Positions 11,161 through 22,012 are shown, counted from the first letter of the stretch. The stretch: 64,000 bases of DNA from Heterocephalus glaber (GCF_000247695.1 NW_004624776.1:17936261-18000260); one strand, 5' to 3'. The notes: generated by a model not told the origin, from the sequence alone. Numbers and translations: made by a program.

Positions 11161-11445
11161 CAGTGCCATAAATATTTAGTTTATGAGTCACTAAATTCTT
11201 CAGAGGCTATGAGAGTATAGAAAGAAGACCAAGGTAGATGACCTAGTTCTACCCTTAGCATTTTCTTCACTCCTCTTCCCATCACTTACTTATCTATCCA
11301 CGTATCACCTTTCTTAAGTCCTTCAGATGTCATTGAAATCCCTTATGTTTTGAGTCCTTTAATAGATCTGGAAGTATAGTACTGAACATGTGTGGCAATG
11401 TAGCTGTATCCGGTAGGCATCATAACTTAGTCTTTTATCATAACT

Positions 11446-11562
11446 TAGTCTTTTTTTTTCTTTTGTCTTCCTGTGTGATTCAGGCTGACCTTGAACTTGG
11501 GGCAATCCTCCTGCCTCAACCTCCTGAGTACTGGAATTACAGGCATGCACCACCTTGCCTGG
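11446..11562 (-). repeat. B1 SINE, short form
   Basis: Antisense: ggctgaccttgaacttgggg...cctcctgagtactggaatta...ccaccttgcctgg. Flanked by taacttagt repeats. Confidence 0.8.
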
Positions 11563-11611
11563 TTTATAACTTAGTGTTTGATCTTCTCTGCTCTTAAAAA
11601 ATAATACTAAA

Positions 11612-11690
11612 GCCGGGGATTTAGCTCAGTGGTTTCACCACCTGCTGCACAGGCGCAAGGATCTGAGTTCAATCCCCAGTACCAAAAAAT
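11612..11690 (+). repeat. Young ID-like SINE
   Basis: gccggggatttagctcagtg...cctgctgcacaggcgcaagg...caatccccagtacc. Confidence 0.9.
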
Positions 11691-11713
11691 AATTTGTGAG
11701 GTGTGAGAGCTTT

Positions 11714-11801
11714 GGGACAGGGATTTAGCTCAGTGCTTTTGCCACTTGCTGTTCAAGTACAAGGACCTGAGTTTGATCCCTGGTACCAAAAAAAAAAAAC
11801 C
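11714..11801 (+). repeat. ID-like SINE
   Basis: gggacagggatttagctcag...gtttgatccctggtacc plus an A tail. Confidence 0.85.
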
Positions 11802-12206
11802 CAAAAACTAAAACATTATAAAATTGAAATTTTATAAAACTGAGTTGAAGAATGTTAATATTTGTCATAGCTCTTTTTTTTTTTTAAGTTACATTTGTGA
11901 ATATAACCTAGGAAGTACTGCTTGCCCTAAAGAGGAATTTAAAGCATCTTGGAGAGTAGGAAATATAAATATGGACACCAAGGAATGTTTCTGTATCCTA
12001 TTTGTAAATTTAAATTGTGGAATTGTCAGTGTCCTATAATCTTAGGAATGTCTGCAAGAGTTATGAAAAAAGATAAGGGCAATGCTCTTGTTTTTGAAAT
12101 TGTTCTCAGTGGGATGTAAACTTTCATATCCTATTGTGTCCTCTTAAAAAATTTTTTTTTGGTTATTTAAATATGTTTGTGTGTATGTATGTTTTATTTT
12201 TTTTCT

Positions 12207-12352
12207 TTGGGAGGTCTTTTTATGTTACCCAGGCTGGTTGCAGACTTTGTGGGAGTAAGTGACTCTCCTGCCTCAGGAGTAACTGGGACTTGCAGTGTGC
12301 CAGTGTGCCCAACACATGATTTTTTCTTTTGGTACCGGGGATCGAACTTGTA
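12207..12352 (-). repeat. Degraded B1 followed by truncated ID-like SINE
   Basis: ttacccaggctggttgcaga...ctcctgcctcaggagtaact (B1-like), then ttttggtaccggggatcgaa (the 3' end of an antisense ID-like copy). Confidence 0.5.
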
Positions 12353-12859
12353 CACAGATTATTTTTAAAAGCAGTAATAGGGACCCTGTTCTTTTGTTTG
12401 CCTTTTTTCTGGCAACTGTACTGTAGATATTCTTTCATGCCAGTGGATGCAAATCTACCTCTTAATAACAGTTGTGTTCCTTGACACCAGTGAACATTGT
12501 TTTCCATTTATACTGATGTGTTATCAGCCTTCTGTGTGTATAATGCCACAATATATATCTGTATACATACATCCTTGCACCTATGTGTATATATCCTTTC
12601 ATCCTTGTATAGACATTTGTTTATTTTACTGAAAGTGAGTTTGCACATTTAAAATTATGTAAGACATTGGACCCCAACAAGTTTATATTTTTGTGTGCAA
12701 ATTTGAAGACAAAAGATTTGCATACAAAAGTTTTTTTTAATGTATCAGGATCAGATAAAAGTGTATTTAATGGTGAAGCTTCATGTTGTGATCATGTAAA
12801 GTCTTTTCTTTTTTTCAGATTATATGGATTATTTATCTTACTTTAGAAATACTGATGTG

Positions 12860-12945
12860 AGGGCTGGGATTTAGCTCAGTGATTCTGCCACCTGCCTTGC
12901 AAGTGCAAGGTCCCAAGTTCCATCCCTGGTACCAAAAAAAAGAAA
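12860..12945 (+). repeat. Young ID-like SINE with imperfect TSD
   Basis: gggctgggatttagctcagt...ccatccctggtacc plus an A tail. Flanks agaaatactgatgtg (12845-12859) and agaaatatcgatgtg (12946-12960). Confidence 0.9.
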
Positions 12946-13087
12946 AGAAATATCGATGTGGTTAATCATGGAATGCTAATGTATGTAGCACTGGGAACAT
13001 AAGTGCTAATATATTGATTTTTTTTTCCAATTAAAAAAAGTCTGAATTTTGAAACACATTTGACCTTGGAGTATTTTATTTTATTAT

Positions 13088-13217
13088 TTTGAGACAGAGT
13101 ATCACTATGTAGTTCAGGCTGGCCTTGAACTTACTGTGTATCCCAATCTGGCCTTGAACTTTCAGCAATCCTCCTGCCTCAGCGCTGGAATTATAGTCGT
13201 GTGCTACCACATTTGGC
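13088..13217 (-). repeat. B1 SINE
   Basis: Antisense: gagacagagtatcactatgt...ccttgaacttactgtgtatc...taccacatttggc. Confidence 0.8.
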
Positions 13218-13789
13218 TGACTATGTTTTGTTAACAGTAAAATTTATGTGTGTATTAACGCATAAGAAATAGAATAACTCATTTACAGGAATATTTTTAA
13301 AAATTAATATTAGTTATACTTTAAAGAGTTATATAACAGTCTAAAATAGTCCAGCTTGCTTGAAATCCAGAAATATTGTATCTTTTCTTCTGTCAGTATA
13401 AGAAATCACCTTTTTATTTAGTGGACTTGTGATGAACAGAAGTGCAACAAAGAAACACATTGTCTTGAAATTTGAGAATTATATTCTCAGTTCTGAATGT
13501 AGAAAGGTGTTTGTAAGTGTATCCTGAACATGAGACGTGCAGAAGGGATATCTGCTTTATATAGTCTTTCCTGTTTAAATTACTATTATGGTGTATGTAT
13601 ATATATAAGGCAGATAAAGTTGAATTTCCATTGATTTAATGCCAATAATTTGTGTGTTGATTCAATATTGTTATGTAGGTCTTCTCTCTTCATCATACTT
13701 TTACTTTACCCAATATAATAGTAATCCTGCACACACATAAAATGATTTTTGCTTAAACATTTACTTCCTTTAAGATATAAGCTGGCAGA

Positions 13790-13868
13790 GGCTGGGTATT
13801 CAGCTCTGTGGTAGAACGCTTGTCTAGCAAACATGAGGCCCTGGATTTGGTCCTCAGCACCAAAAAAT
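13790..13868 (+). repeat. Old-type ID SINE
   Basis: ggctgggtattcagctctgt, ggtagaacgcttgtctagca and ggtcctcagcacc: the standard rodent ID form, with gcttgtctagca in place of the cctgcctcacaag of the young family. Flanked by related gatataa(g/c)ctggca. Confidence 0.85.
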
Positions 13869-13884
13869 TTTTTAAAAAGTAAAG

Positions 13885-14036
13885 ATATAACCTGGCAAAC
13901 TTTTTCTGGAAAAGGATAAAAGCAAATATTTTAGGCTGTGTAGGTCATGTGGTCTTTATCTTAACTACTCTATCCCTAGAGTAGCTTTTGACAGTAAATT
14001 ATTGTTCTATAAAATGTAATTTACCAGAACAAGTTA
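13885..14036 (-). mobile_element. hAT DNA transposon fossil
   Basis: ggcaaactttttctggaaaa, caaatattttaggctgtgta and ttttgacagtaaatt follow the end of a known old mammalian hAT element, here antisense to the related piece at 22345-22525. I do not assign a family name. Confidence 0.45.
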
Positions 14037-14159
14037 TGGGGTGACAATGCTAGGAGATGTCCTTAGTAGGTTGATGAAAATAGGGGGAAAGAGGGCCCAG
14101 AAAGCTTCTTTCTGCACACAGTAGAATTTCTGTCTAGGCCACGTGGTTCTGTTTTGTTT

Positions 14160-14270
14160 TATTTTGAGACAGGGTCTTGCTATGTAGTTCAGGCTGGTCT
14201 TGAACTCGGTGATCCTCTTGCCTCAGCCTCCCCAGTGCTGGGATTACAGGTGTGTACCACCATCCCCGGC
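14160..14270 (-). repeat. B1 SINE
   Basis: Antisense: gagacagggtcttgctatgt...cctcagcctccccagtgctg...taccaccatccccggc. Confidence 0.85.
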
Positions 14271-14362
14271 TGCCATGTGCTTCTTTAAGGTGGCTTATTT
14301 CTGGATAGGTTTTGAGTATCTTTAAAAACTGCTGTGCCTCTGATAAATCCCCACTGCTGTTT

Positions 14363-14453
14363 CTTTTTTTTCCCCCCGGTACCTGGGATCACACCCAGGA
14401 TCTTGTGCTTGCCAGGTAGGGGCTGTGCCACTGAGCTACATACTCAGTCCCCA
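14363..14453 (-). repeat. ID-type SINE, intermediate age
   Basis: ccggtacctgggatcacacc to ccactgagctacatactcag. Confidence 0.75.
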
Positions 14454-14741
14454 GCTGTTTTTAATGTGTGAGAGCTTTTTAGAATCTTAATTTTTTAAAT
14501 GTAAGCATATAACTCTCCTGCTTAGGTGTTGTGTTACTTTGTTTTTTGGTTTATCCTAGTTTTTTCTTTCTTTATTAGAGGCTTAGAACAAAATAGAAGA
14601 AGGAAGGTAAATCTAGGATGCCACAGTCATTCACAGATTTATTGTGTTGTGATTCATATAGGCTATTTTGTTTTACATAAAATACAGTACCTGATTACAG
14701 CTCACATGTTATACTGACTTTTTTTTAAAAAACATTTTCAG

Positions 14742-14847
14742 ACATGAAGAAGAACATCGTCGTCGTGAGGAAGAAATGATCAGACACAGAGAACAGGAGG
14801 AATTGAGACGACAGCAAGAAGGCTTTAAACCAAACTATATGGAAAAT
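14742..14847 (+). CDS. PSPC1: PSPC1 internal exon: DBHS coiled coil, second part
   Basis: A 106-bp exon that completes the split Arg codon and reads [20 protein letters not shown], then [15 protein letters not shown]. It is very rich in Arg and Glu and continues the distal coiled coil through which DBHS proteins polymerise along RNA. The acceptor is aacattttcag and the donor aat|gtaagt. It ends on a codon boundary, so the next exon starts in phase 0. The upstream intron is about 12.3 kb and the downstream one about 20.3 kb, both heavily loaded with SINEs. The change from Glu/Arg-rich helix to GFKPNYMEN marks the end of the coiled coil. Confidence 0.95.
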
Positions 14848-15877
14848 GTAAGTAAACTAATAGTTAGCTAAAGTGATTTTGTGTTGTCAGGTGGGTGATT
14901 TGTATTTGCAAGTTTTTAAACTTTGGTTTTTATGATAGTATGTTTTCTAACCTTTCTGAATTTGTCATTTTTAAACTACTGTTTTTCTTACTCCTACAGG
15001 TAGTAAATTAAAATTAGTTTCTGAAAGCAATATTCATGTTTTATGAAATGGATTTGTATTTTTGTTTTAATTAATATTTTTAAAAATGTTACTAATTTAG
15101 AAATTGATACAAATATCATCTCTGGACTGATTTTAACCATATACTGATTGAACAAGTCTTTGTTTTGGAAGATTTTGGACATAATGCAGGAGACTAGCAT
15201 ATGCTCATCATCTTAACTATAACAGTTTTAAGCACAGGGCTTATCATAATACTCATTTTGTTTCCCAAACTATTTTATATGAAATACTTCACATCAAAAG
15301 TGTAATTCATAAGTATTTTCAGTATGTATCTCTAAAAGGTAAGATCTCTTCTTTTAAATACTTCTGTGATATCTTAAAAATTGTTAGTTCTTTTACCAGA
15401 GTCTAACTTTGTGTCTCGTAAATATTTTTTCATTTGTTTCTTAATGTGTCCAGTTTTAGTCTATAATTTTCCTCTCCCTTTTAAATTTTTTCCTAATCAT
15501 TTTTCAAGATGAAGCTTTATGTTGTACAGTATCTCACATCCTGGATTTTGCTGACAACACCCTTGAAGTGATGTTTAATTCAACACTTTTATCTCTGAAT
15601 TTTCTCCATGTTGGTGTTCAGAAGACTTGATCTGACCAAAGATTTTTTGCAGAGCATGATGTTGGGGCAAACAAGACCTACTAAATATGTTAAAATGTAG
15701 ATATCATCAATGATAACTAACGGTGGATTACGTTTTTGGACTTGAAAGAATGTTGGTTTTCATTATTATGAAAAATAACCACTGTTATATAGGTAAAAGT
15801 ACTATTTTACATCATTAATCCTTTTTTCTCTGACTTTCTCTGTCTCCATTTTCTTTTCCCTAGGCAATTTCAAACCT

Positions 15878-15965
15878 TTTTTTTTTTTTGGTACCGGGGA
15901 TCAAACTCAGGACCTTGCACTTGCAAAGCGGGTGCCGGAACTACTGAGCTAAATCCCCAGCCCCC
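15878..15965 (-). repeat. Young ID-like SINE
   Basis: ggtaccggggatcaaactca to gctaaatccccagccc, with a T tail. Confidence 0.9.
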
Positions 15966-16000
15966 CGGAAATTTTAAAACTTTTAACAGAATATTTATAT

Positions 16001-16172
16001 AGCTGGGTGTAGTGGTGCACACCTGTAATTCCAGCATTCTTGGCTGTTGAGGCAGGAGGATCACAAATTCAAGACCAGGCTGGGCAAATTACCGACTTAG
16101 ACCTTGTCTCAAAAATAAAGGACTTGGGCTGTAGCTCAGAGTAAAGGCCCTAGATTCAGTCTCCACTCTGGG
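16001..16172 (+). repeat. B1-dID dimeric SINE
   Basis: B1 part agctgggtgtagtggtgcac...ccttgtctcaaaaataaagg, then ID part gacttgggctgtagctcaga...ctagattcagtctcc. Confidence 0.75.
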
Positions 16173-16313
16173 GAGAGGGGTGCACATTATAAAATGAATG
16201 CCAATTTACATAAATATTTGAATATTTGAATACAAGAAATATTTGTCTTACTGTCAGATATCTTTTGAATGAAAAGTATTTGGCATATAAATTTAATTAG
16301 GAAAACTTTTCAT

Positions 16314-16461
16314 GCCAAGTATGGTGGCACACTGCTGTAATCTCAGCACTTGGGAGGCTGAGGCAGGATCTCTGTGAGTTCAAAGCCAGCCTGGGCTGTA
16401 TACACAGTGAATTCAAGGCTGGTCTGAACTACGTGAGAGACCTTGTCTCAAAAAAAAAAGA
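16314..16461 (+). repeat. B1 SINE with duplicated segment
   Basis: gccaagtatggtggcacact...gcacttgggaggctgaggca; the gccagcctgggctg and gctggtctgaactacg blocks repeat the same module. Confidence 0.9.
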
Positions 16462-16894
16462 AAAGGAATCTTCCATTGAGGAGTAGGAAATTGTACCTAC
16501 TCCTTCTATTTACCGGAATATTTGGCAAAAGGTTTGCTGGTAGTAAAATTGATGAAACTAATACTTTTCTGACATGAGTTTTACATTTTTGGAGTAAATG
16601 TATAGGTAGGTATTGGTACTGATGTTGTGTGCGTAAATAGTCAGTTTAGGGGATTAGATGGAGATGATTAAATAAAATGTGCCCCGCTAAACTTGATTAC
16701 ATTGGCTATATCACAAATTCAGTTGCAGACTCTAATCTTTGAAATAATTTACAATTAAGAAACCCTATACCAGTTTCATGTTCACTGTCGCTTAGTATAA
16801 ATACAGTTAATAACAGTTTTATTTTTAAAGTGCTTGGAAACATTGCTACATTTTAAAATAGAATTACTGCAAATTGTATTTATTTAATAGCGAA

Positions 16895-17165
16895 ACACTG
16901 ACTGGTACATTTTAGGCATACATAATGATAACACTCATCATATGAATTTGCACCTATACATGATACATCCTTTCTTTTTCCCCATTCCCCCCTCCCCTCC
17001 CTAGGTACAAAAGCTTTGTTTCCATTTTTTCCTTATATTTTCACTTTTTTTCTTGTCCCTCCCTCCCTTTCTCCCTCCTTCCTCCCTTGTTCCCCTTCCC
17101 ATTAGAACATTTTCTTCCCATTTCCCCAGTATCTATTATACATGCAAATTCTTAATTTGAAAACA
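16895..17165 (-). mobile_element. L1 3' UTR fragment with polypyrimidine (antisense polypurine) tract
   Basis: actggtacattttaggcata, tacatgatacatcctttctt, gctttgtttccattttttcc and a long C/T-rich tract. Shares this order with 28674-29095 and 59756-60110. Confidence 0.75.
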
Positions 17166-18375
17166 TTTTGTATTTAAAATTAATTTTGATAGTAATATTT
17201 TATAGATATCTAAAGAATGTTGAGACTAGATGAATTAGATATTTATACTCATGGTTGGTTTTGGGGCATTTCTAAAATAGCCTCTTGTTGTACAAGATTA
17301 TGCTCTTAGTAAAGAATTATGTGATAGTACATTCACATATTCATACCTTAGTTTCAAGAAGTTGCAGAAATGTGTTTTTCATACTTGAGGCATAAATGAA
17401 ATTAATTTGCCTAGAGCAGAAGCCAGCGATCTGTAGCCTTGGATCATGGCCCATTTTCACAGTACCCCACAGATAGGGATGTCACCGTTTTTCTCAGGAG
17501 CTCCTGCTAAAGAGGTGGCCGTCTAGGACAGTGAGCATGGGCCCACGACCCAAGCTGCTCGGGAAGCTGAGACAGGGTTGAGCCAGGAGCCCCAGGCCAG
17601 CTCGGCAGTGTGCTGTGTGTCTCTGACCCCTCAAAAAAGGAGGAGATGACAGTTTTTGACACAAAGTGACTTTGCTATGTAGCCCATTAGAGAAAAAGTC
17701 TTTGGAACTCTGGGGCGGAATAACTTTGATTCTTCTGTTTGTGTATTAACATTTATGTTAGCTAGGCCTGAAATTGCAGTGGTGAATTTTCTGAAGAGTG
17801 GCTGTGCCTCAAGTGGTATGTAAATGAGCTGTGATAATTCCTGTAACAATGAAATTAAATACTCGGGGGAAATACAGTTTGTTTTGATTGTAGTTTAGTT
17901 TTTAAATGGAGATTAGAAATTATGTGAAGAAACAAGGCTTTCATCAGTTTGGTGTCAGTTTTATTTAATTCCTCGTCTAGTAATGCTTATTAATATAAGC
18001 TGATCAAGCACTAAAAGAACTACTAAGAAAAACTAGATACTTCTGCTATTTTGTGTTATAGGAAAATGTTGTGTTAATAGAGATACATTAAGGCAATTGA
18101 TTCATTTACTCTGCCTTTACTTTGACGGCACTTTTGAGAAAAAGTTTTAATCTTCGTCTGTTTTAAAGTTTTGAAATTAGGCCCTCTTATGTGCTTTCTG
18201 TTTTTCACTGTTCAGTTTAAAGTGAGGAATCAAATGGTAAGTGCTCAGTTTGCCCAAGTAATAATAGTAGAGTTTCTTGGTTAGTTTTTATATGAAATAT
18301 TGTTTCTTTCTCATCTTCGTTAGATGTATTCCAGTACAACCAAGAGTATGATCTATGAACTGTAAATACCATTTT

Positions 18376-18443
18376 TTTGAGACAGGGTCACGCTATATAA
18401 TACAGGCTGGCTTTGAGCTTGCAGTGATCCTCCTGACTCAGAC
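18376..18443 (-). repeat. B1 SINE fragment
   Basis: Antisense: gagacagggtcacgctatat...gcagtgatcctcctgactca. Truncated by the next B1. Confidence 0.75.
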
Positions 18444-18464
18444 TTTTAAAAAATTTTTTCTTAA

Positions 18465-18580
18465 TTTTTTGAGACAGGGTCTCACTATGTAGACCAAGGT
18501 GGCCTTGAACTCCCGACAATCCTCCTACCTCAGCCTCCTGAGTGCTGGGATTACAGGTGTGCACCACCATTCCTGGCCTA
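18465..18580 (-). repeat. B1 SINE
   Basis: Antisense: gagacagggtctcactatgt...ggtggccttgaactcccgac...caccaccattcctggcc. Confidence 0.85.
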
Positions 18581-18702
18581 AAAATAAACGCATTTTTTAT
18601 CTGAGTAATGATTTTTTTAATGCAACAAAGAATGAGGGAAAACACTTATCGAATCTGGTTGAACTTTTCTTTATCAGCTTTCAACTTGATAATTTTAGGA
18701 TA

Positions 18703-18846
18703 TACAGTAAGGCCCTGACTTACGAATCAGTTCTGTTCTAGGAGAACATTCGTAAGTCAGATGTGTTGGTATCAGAAAAAGTGAGTCATACAGTACACCT
18801 GTGAAAGTTTGAAACTCGAATGTTCGTAAGTTGGGGACTTATAGTA
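18703..18846. mobile_element. Tigger/pogo-like MITE
   Basis: A 144-bp unit with imperfect terminal inverted repeats: tacagtaaggccctgactta at the left and, reversed, tactataagtccccaactta at the right. An inner gttcgtaagt motif also recurs. It lies at a TA target. Confidence 0.7.
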
Positions 18847-19019
18847 CATGAGAGTATATTTTTAAGAGTTTTAAGGATATAAGTCATCACCTCAATTTTT
18901 AGTTGGCATTCTTATTTAATACCTTGATTGTCTTTTTTTTTTTTTTTTTAATATGGAAAACATCTATAGCTATAATCACATAAATAAGTTTTTTGAGGTC
19001 AATAATTTTTAATTGATTT

Positions 19020-19103
19020 TTTTTTTTTGGAAATGCTTGAATTGAACCTAGGGTCTCATACCTGCTAGGCAAGCATTTTATCATTGAACTACATCCCAAG
19101 TCC
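19020..19103 (-). repeat. Old ID SINE
   Basis: T tail, then aaatgcttgaattgaaccta...ctgctaggcaagcattttat...gaactacatcccaagtcc. Confidence 0.7.
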
Positions 19104-19128
19104 CTTCAATAATTTTTAAGCATGTTAA

Positions 19129-19130
<2 letters not shown>

Positions 19131-19188
<58 letters not shown>

Positions 19189-19213
19189 GGAGAGGAGAGA
19201 GAGAGAGAGAAAG
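19131..19213. repeat. (GA)n microsatellite
   Basis: More than 80 bases of GA with a few A and G interruptions, directly before a + strand B1. Confidence 0.95.
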
Positions 19214-19216
19214 GGA

Positions 19217-19324
19217 TGAGTGGGCCTGGTGGTACACATCTGTAATCTCAGCATTCAGGAGGCTGAGGCAGGAGAATGAGTTCAAGGCCAGCCTGGGCTA
19301 CACAGTGAGACCTTGTCTGAAAAG
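19217..19324 (+). repeat. B1 SINE
   Basis: gtgggcctggtggtacacat...ccagcctgggctacacagtg...accttgtctgaaaa. Confidence 0.9.
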
Positions 19325-19388
19325 GTGGGGTTGGGTGAAGATGGTAAATTTTTTGTGTATTTTACCATAATTAAAAAATTTTTTTCAG

Positions 19389-19475
19389 AGGCTGGGATGT
19401 AGCTCAGTGGTAGAATGCTTGACTAGCATGTACAAAGCCCTGGGCTTGATTTCCAGCACTATGAAAAAAAATTTT
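19389..19475 (+). repeat. Old-type ID SINE
   Basis: ggctgggatgtagctcagtg, gtagaatgcttgactagcat and ttgatttccagcac plus A/T tail. Confidence 0.85.
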
Positions 19476-19484
19476 TTAATTCTA

Positions 19485-19790
19485 TAATGAAAACTTTATG
19501 TCCATTGAAAAATGATTCCCCATTTCTCCTTCCTCCTCATCCCTGGTGGCCATTTGATCTGTATATATGTGGAATTTCTCATACAGGTGGAAACATACAG
19601 TGTTTTTCTTCAGTGACTGGCTGGTTTTGCTTGGCATGGTGCCCTCTGGGTCCACCCATGTTGTTGCAGATAGGATTTTCCATGTTTAATAAGGCTGTAG
19701 TCATATAGGATATTTAAGGCTTATATATACAGGTATATTCCATTGTAGGTGTATACCATATTTTCTTTATCCATTCTGTATGCAAAAAGA
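19485..19790 (-). mobile_element. Old L1 fragment
   Basis: gtgactggctggttttgctt, ccacccatgttgttgcagat, cattgtaggtgtataccata and ttctttatccattctgta match the antisense 3' part of old L1 elements. Confidence 0.65.
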
Positions 19791-19885
19791 ATAAGTTCTA
19801 AAGATTTGCCATACAATATAGCACTTGTAATTAACAATATCATGCACTTTAAAGTAAGTTAACATCTTAAATTTTTTACACACAG

Positions 19886-19971
19886 GGCCAGGGATTTAGC
19901 TCAGTAGCACCTCACCTGCTGTGCAAGCACTAGGTCCTGAGTTCAATCCCCGGCACCAAAAAAAAAATTCT

Positions 19972-19975
<4 letters not shown>
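19886..19975 (+). repeat. Young ID-like SINE
   Basis: gggccagggatttagctcag...caatccccggcacc plus an A tail that runs into the CA repeat. Confidence 0.9.

Positions 19976-20009
<34 letters not shown>
19976..20009. repeat. (AC)n microsatellite at gap edge
   Basis: At least 17 AC units cut off by the run of N, so the true length is unknown. Confidence 0.95.
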
Positions 20010-20109
20010 NNNNNNNNNNNNNNNNNNNNNNNNNNNNNNNNNNNNNNNNNNNNNNNNNNNNNNNNNNNNNNNNNNNNNNNNNNNNNNNNNNNNNNNNNNN
20101 NNNNNNNNN
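20010..20109. other. Assembly gap, 100 N
   Basis: Exactly 100 N. A round number suggests a placeholder gap of unknown size. Confidence 0.95.
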
Positions 20110-20188
20110 TTTTTTGGTACCGGGGATTGAACTCGGCACCTTGAGCTTGCAAGGCAAGCGGCAGAACCACTGAGCTAAATCCCCGGCC
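20110..20188 (-). repeat. Young ID-like SINE
   Basis: ggtaccggggattgaactcg to gctaaatccccggccc. Inverted relative to the copy at 19886-19975 on the other side of the gap. Confidence 0.9.
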
Positions 20189-20581
20189 CTCTTAATTGTC
20201 TTTAGAAAATCAAACAATGATCATTATTCTTATAATTATAAATTAAACATGATATTTTTCATTCTTGCAGAATATCATACTTTTGACTACCTCAAACATT
20301 TTAAGTGTCTTACTGCTTTTATGTTTATTTTTATCAGTGTAGAGTATATTTGACCTTTTTCCGGTAGTACTTACTAAGTTAAAGTTTTCTATCACATTTT
20401 ATAGCTTTTGGATACATAGTAGTTTATCCAGAAGCAATAAGTTTATGTGATTGTTTTTCATGATTGTCTTCATATTAGATTGCTCCAGTCATTGTAGATT
20501 ATGCAGTTGAAATATTTAAGTACTACAGTTTATTAGTATTTATGGAAGCAGTTTACATTGGAATAAATCTTGGAGTAAACA

Positions 20582-20669
20582 TTTTTTTTTTTTTTGTACT
20601 GAGGATCGAACTTGGGACCTTGCGCTTGCAAGGCAGGCAGCAGAACCACTGAACTGAATCCCTGGCCCC
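20582..20669 (-). repeat. Young ID-like SINE
   Basis: T tail, gtactgaggatcgaacttgg to gaactgaatccctggccc. Confidence 0.9.
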
Positions 20670-20787
20670 TAAATATTGCATTTTGGGAAAATGTTAGTGT
20701 CATAAAAATGTTCAGATGTCCATCTTATTCTAGCTTTTGTGATTGTGTCATGTAGTTATAAAATACTTCACTTAGGAAATTTTGAGC

Positions 20788-20840
20788 ACTGTTCAAGCAC
20801 AAGGACCCGAGTTCGATCTCTGGTACCAAAAAAAAAACAT
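20788..20840 (+). repeat. 5'-truncated ID-like SINE
   Basis: Only the 3' half is present: ctgttcaagcacaaggaccc...gttcgatctctggtacc plus A tail. Confidence 0.8.
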
Positions 20841-20877
20841 AAGAAGTTTATTTTTCTTTTTCTGGTTTGATAAATAT

Positions 20878-20975
20878 CGTGTACTTTTTTTTTTTTTTTT
20901 GGTACCGGGTATCAAACTCTGGTCCTTGCGCTTGCAAGGCAGGTGGTGGAACCACTGAGCTAAATCCCTGGCCCT
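20878..20975 (-). repeat. Young ID-like SINE with 15-bp TSD
   Basis: ggtaccgggtatcaaactct to gctaaatccctggccc. TSD tggtttgataaatat at 20863-20877 and 20976-20990. Confidence 0.95.
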
Positions 20976-21261
20976 TGGTTTGATAAATATTAATGTTTGC
21001 TTTTTAGTGAAGAATAGTCTTTCAGATCTTTTCAGTGTCCTCCATTAAATTAATATATATCCTGATTGGTATGTTGATGAAGATCTGTAGTTGAGAACAG
21101 CCCTGGATGCTTCAGAAGCACATGCACATAATAAACATGCAGGTGAAGATATATGTTAAAGGAACAGTTGGATCCAGTTTTGTGCCTTTGTCAGAGGTCA
21201 TTGTAGCGCCCAGGGGTCTGAAGTGGAGTGGCCAGAAACATTAAGAACGTACATTCAAGGG

Positions 21262-21345
21262 ACCTGGTGCGTGGCCCAGTCATAGACCATGGGTTTAGCA
21301 TGTATGAGACCCTGGGCTCAATCCCCAGCACCAACAAAGGAAAAT
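21262..21345 (+). repeat. Old ID SINE
   Basis: ggtgcgtggcccagtcatag...accctgggctcaatccccag. Confidence 0.7.
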
Positions 21346-21593
21346 AAAATATCTGGATGCTACTGGTTTTCTACCTCTTATAAAAGGGCAGTATCTTTGA
21401 AACACTCAGGGGACTTTTTAAAAATGTGGATGCCTAGATACTGATTTTTATTGTGTATAAGCAGAGTAAATTCTCAGGTGCTATTCTTCCATTGCAATTC
21501 TCATTTCAAACACTTGTGCGGAATTTTAAAAAGAAGAGTGCTCGGCACCCACAGATATTTTGATTCAACAGGTCTGTTTTGGAGACGTAGTCA

Positions 21594-21925
21594 TGTTTCT
21601 CATTTCTGGGTTAAAATACCTAACACCTGCAACTGAAAGGATGAGACGTTTATATTGACTCATCTTTCAGTCCATAGTTGGCTGGTGGAAGGGCTTGCCA
21701 GGGAGATAAGCTGCTCACATCATGGCGACCAGGAAGCAGAAGGCAGAGGGAAACTGGGGAGAGAGGTAAACCCTGTCAGCTCCTGCCCCCAGTGACTGCC
21801 CCACCTCCTATATTGTGATAGCTGTAGTGCCCCATGATTCAGTCACCTTTAAAAACTCTGCGTTTGAGCTCCTGAGGCTCTTGGGGAACATGTAAATAGA
21901 ACCCGTAACAGAGACATAGCTTCTG
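21594..21925. mobile_element. Possible MaLR-type LTR remnant
   Basis: tcagtccatagttggctggt, gctgctcacatcatggcgac, caggaagcagaaggcagagg and ccagtgactgccccacctcc are features of a rodent LTR family I associate with ERVL-MaLR. Diverged; orientation not assigned. Confidence 0.4.
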
Positions 21926-22012
21926 CATTTTACAAAGTTGTACACCGTACTCATTCTTTTTGTTAGAGGTTGAAAATCACTCGCCCTATGTTGAAATAAG
22001 AATTGTAGTAGT

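Larger units (their letters stand above)
2405..14741 (+). other. PSPC1: PSPC1 intron of about 12.3 kb
   Basis: From donor gtaaga to acceptor attttcag. It contains many SINEs of both orientations, two MER5-like pieces or hAT fossils, a MaLR-like LTR remnant, a MIR and an unidentified repeat-like block at 6720-7790. No coding exon was recognised in it. Unique stretches without an assignable element include 4600-5390, 5570-6040, 8160-8690, 11820-12200 and 13220-13780. Confidence 0.85.

Noticed and set aside
17520..17640. A GC-rich patch with caagctgctcgggaagctga, reminiscent of an old 7SL or MIR SINE
   Set aside because: Too diverged to assign. Left unannotated.
19921..20217. Open frames running through the 100-N gap
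   Set aside because: They are made of unknown residues plus translated SINE and CA repeat, so they are not real proteins.
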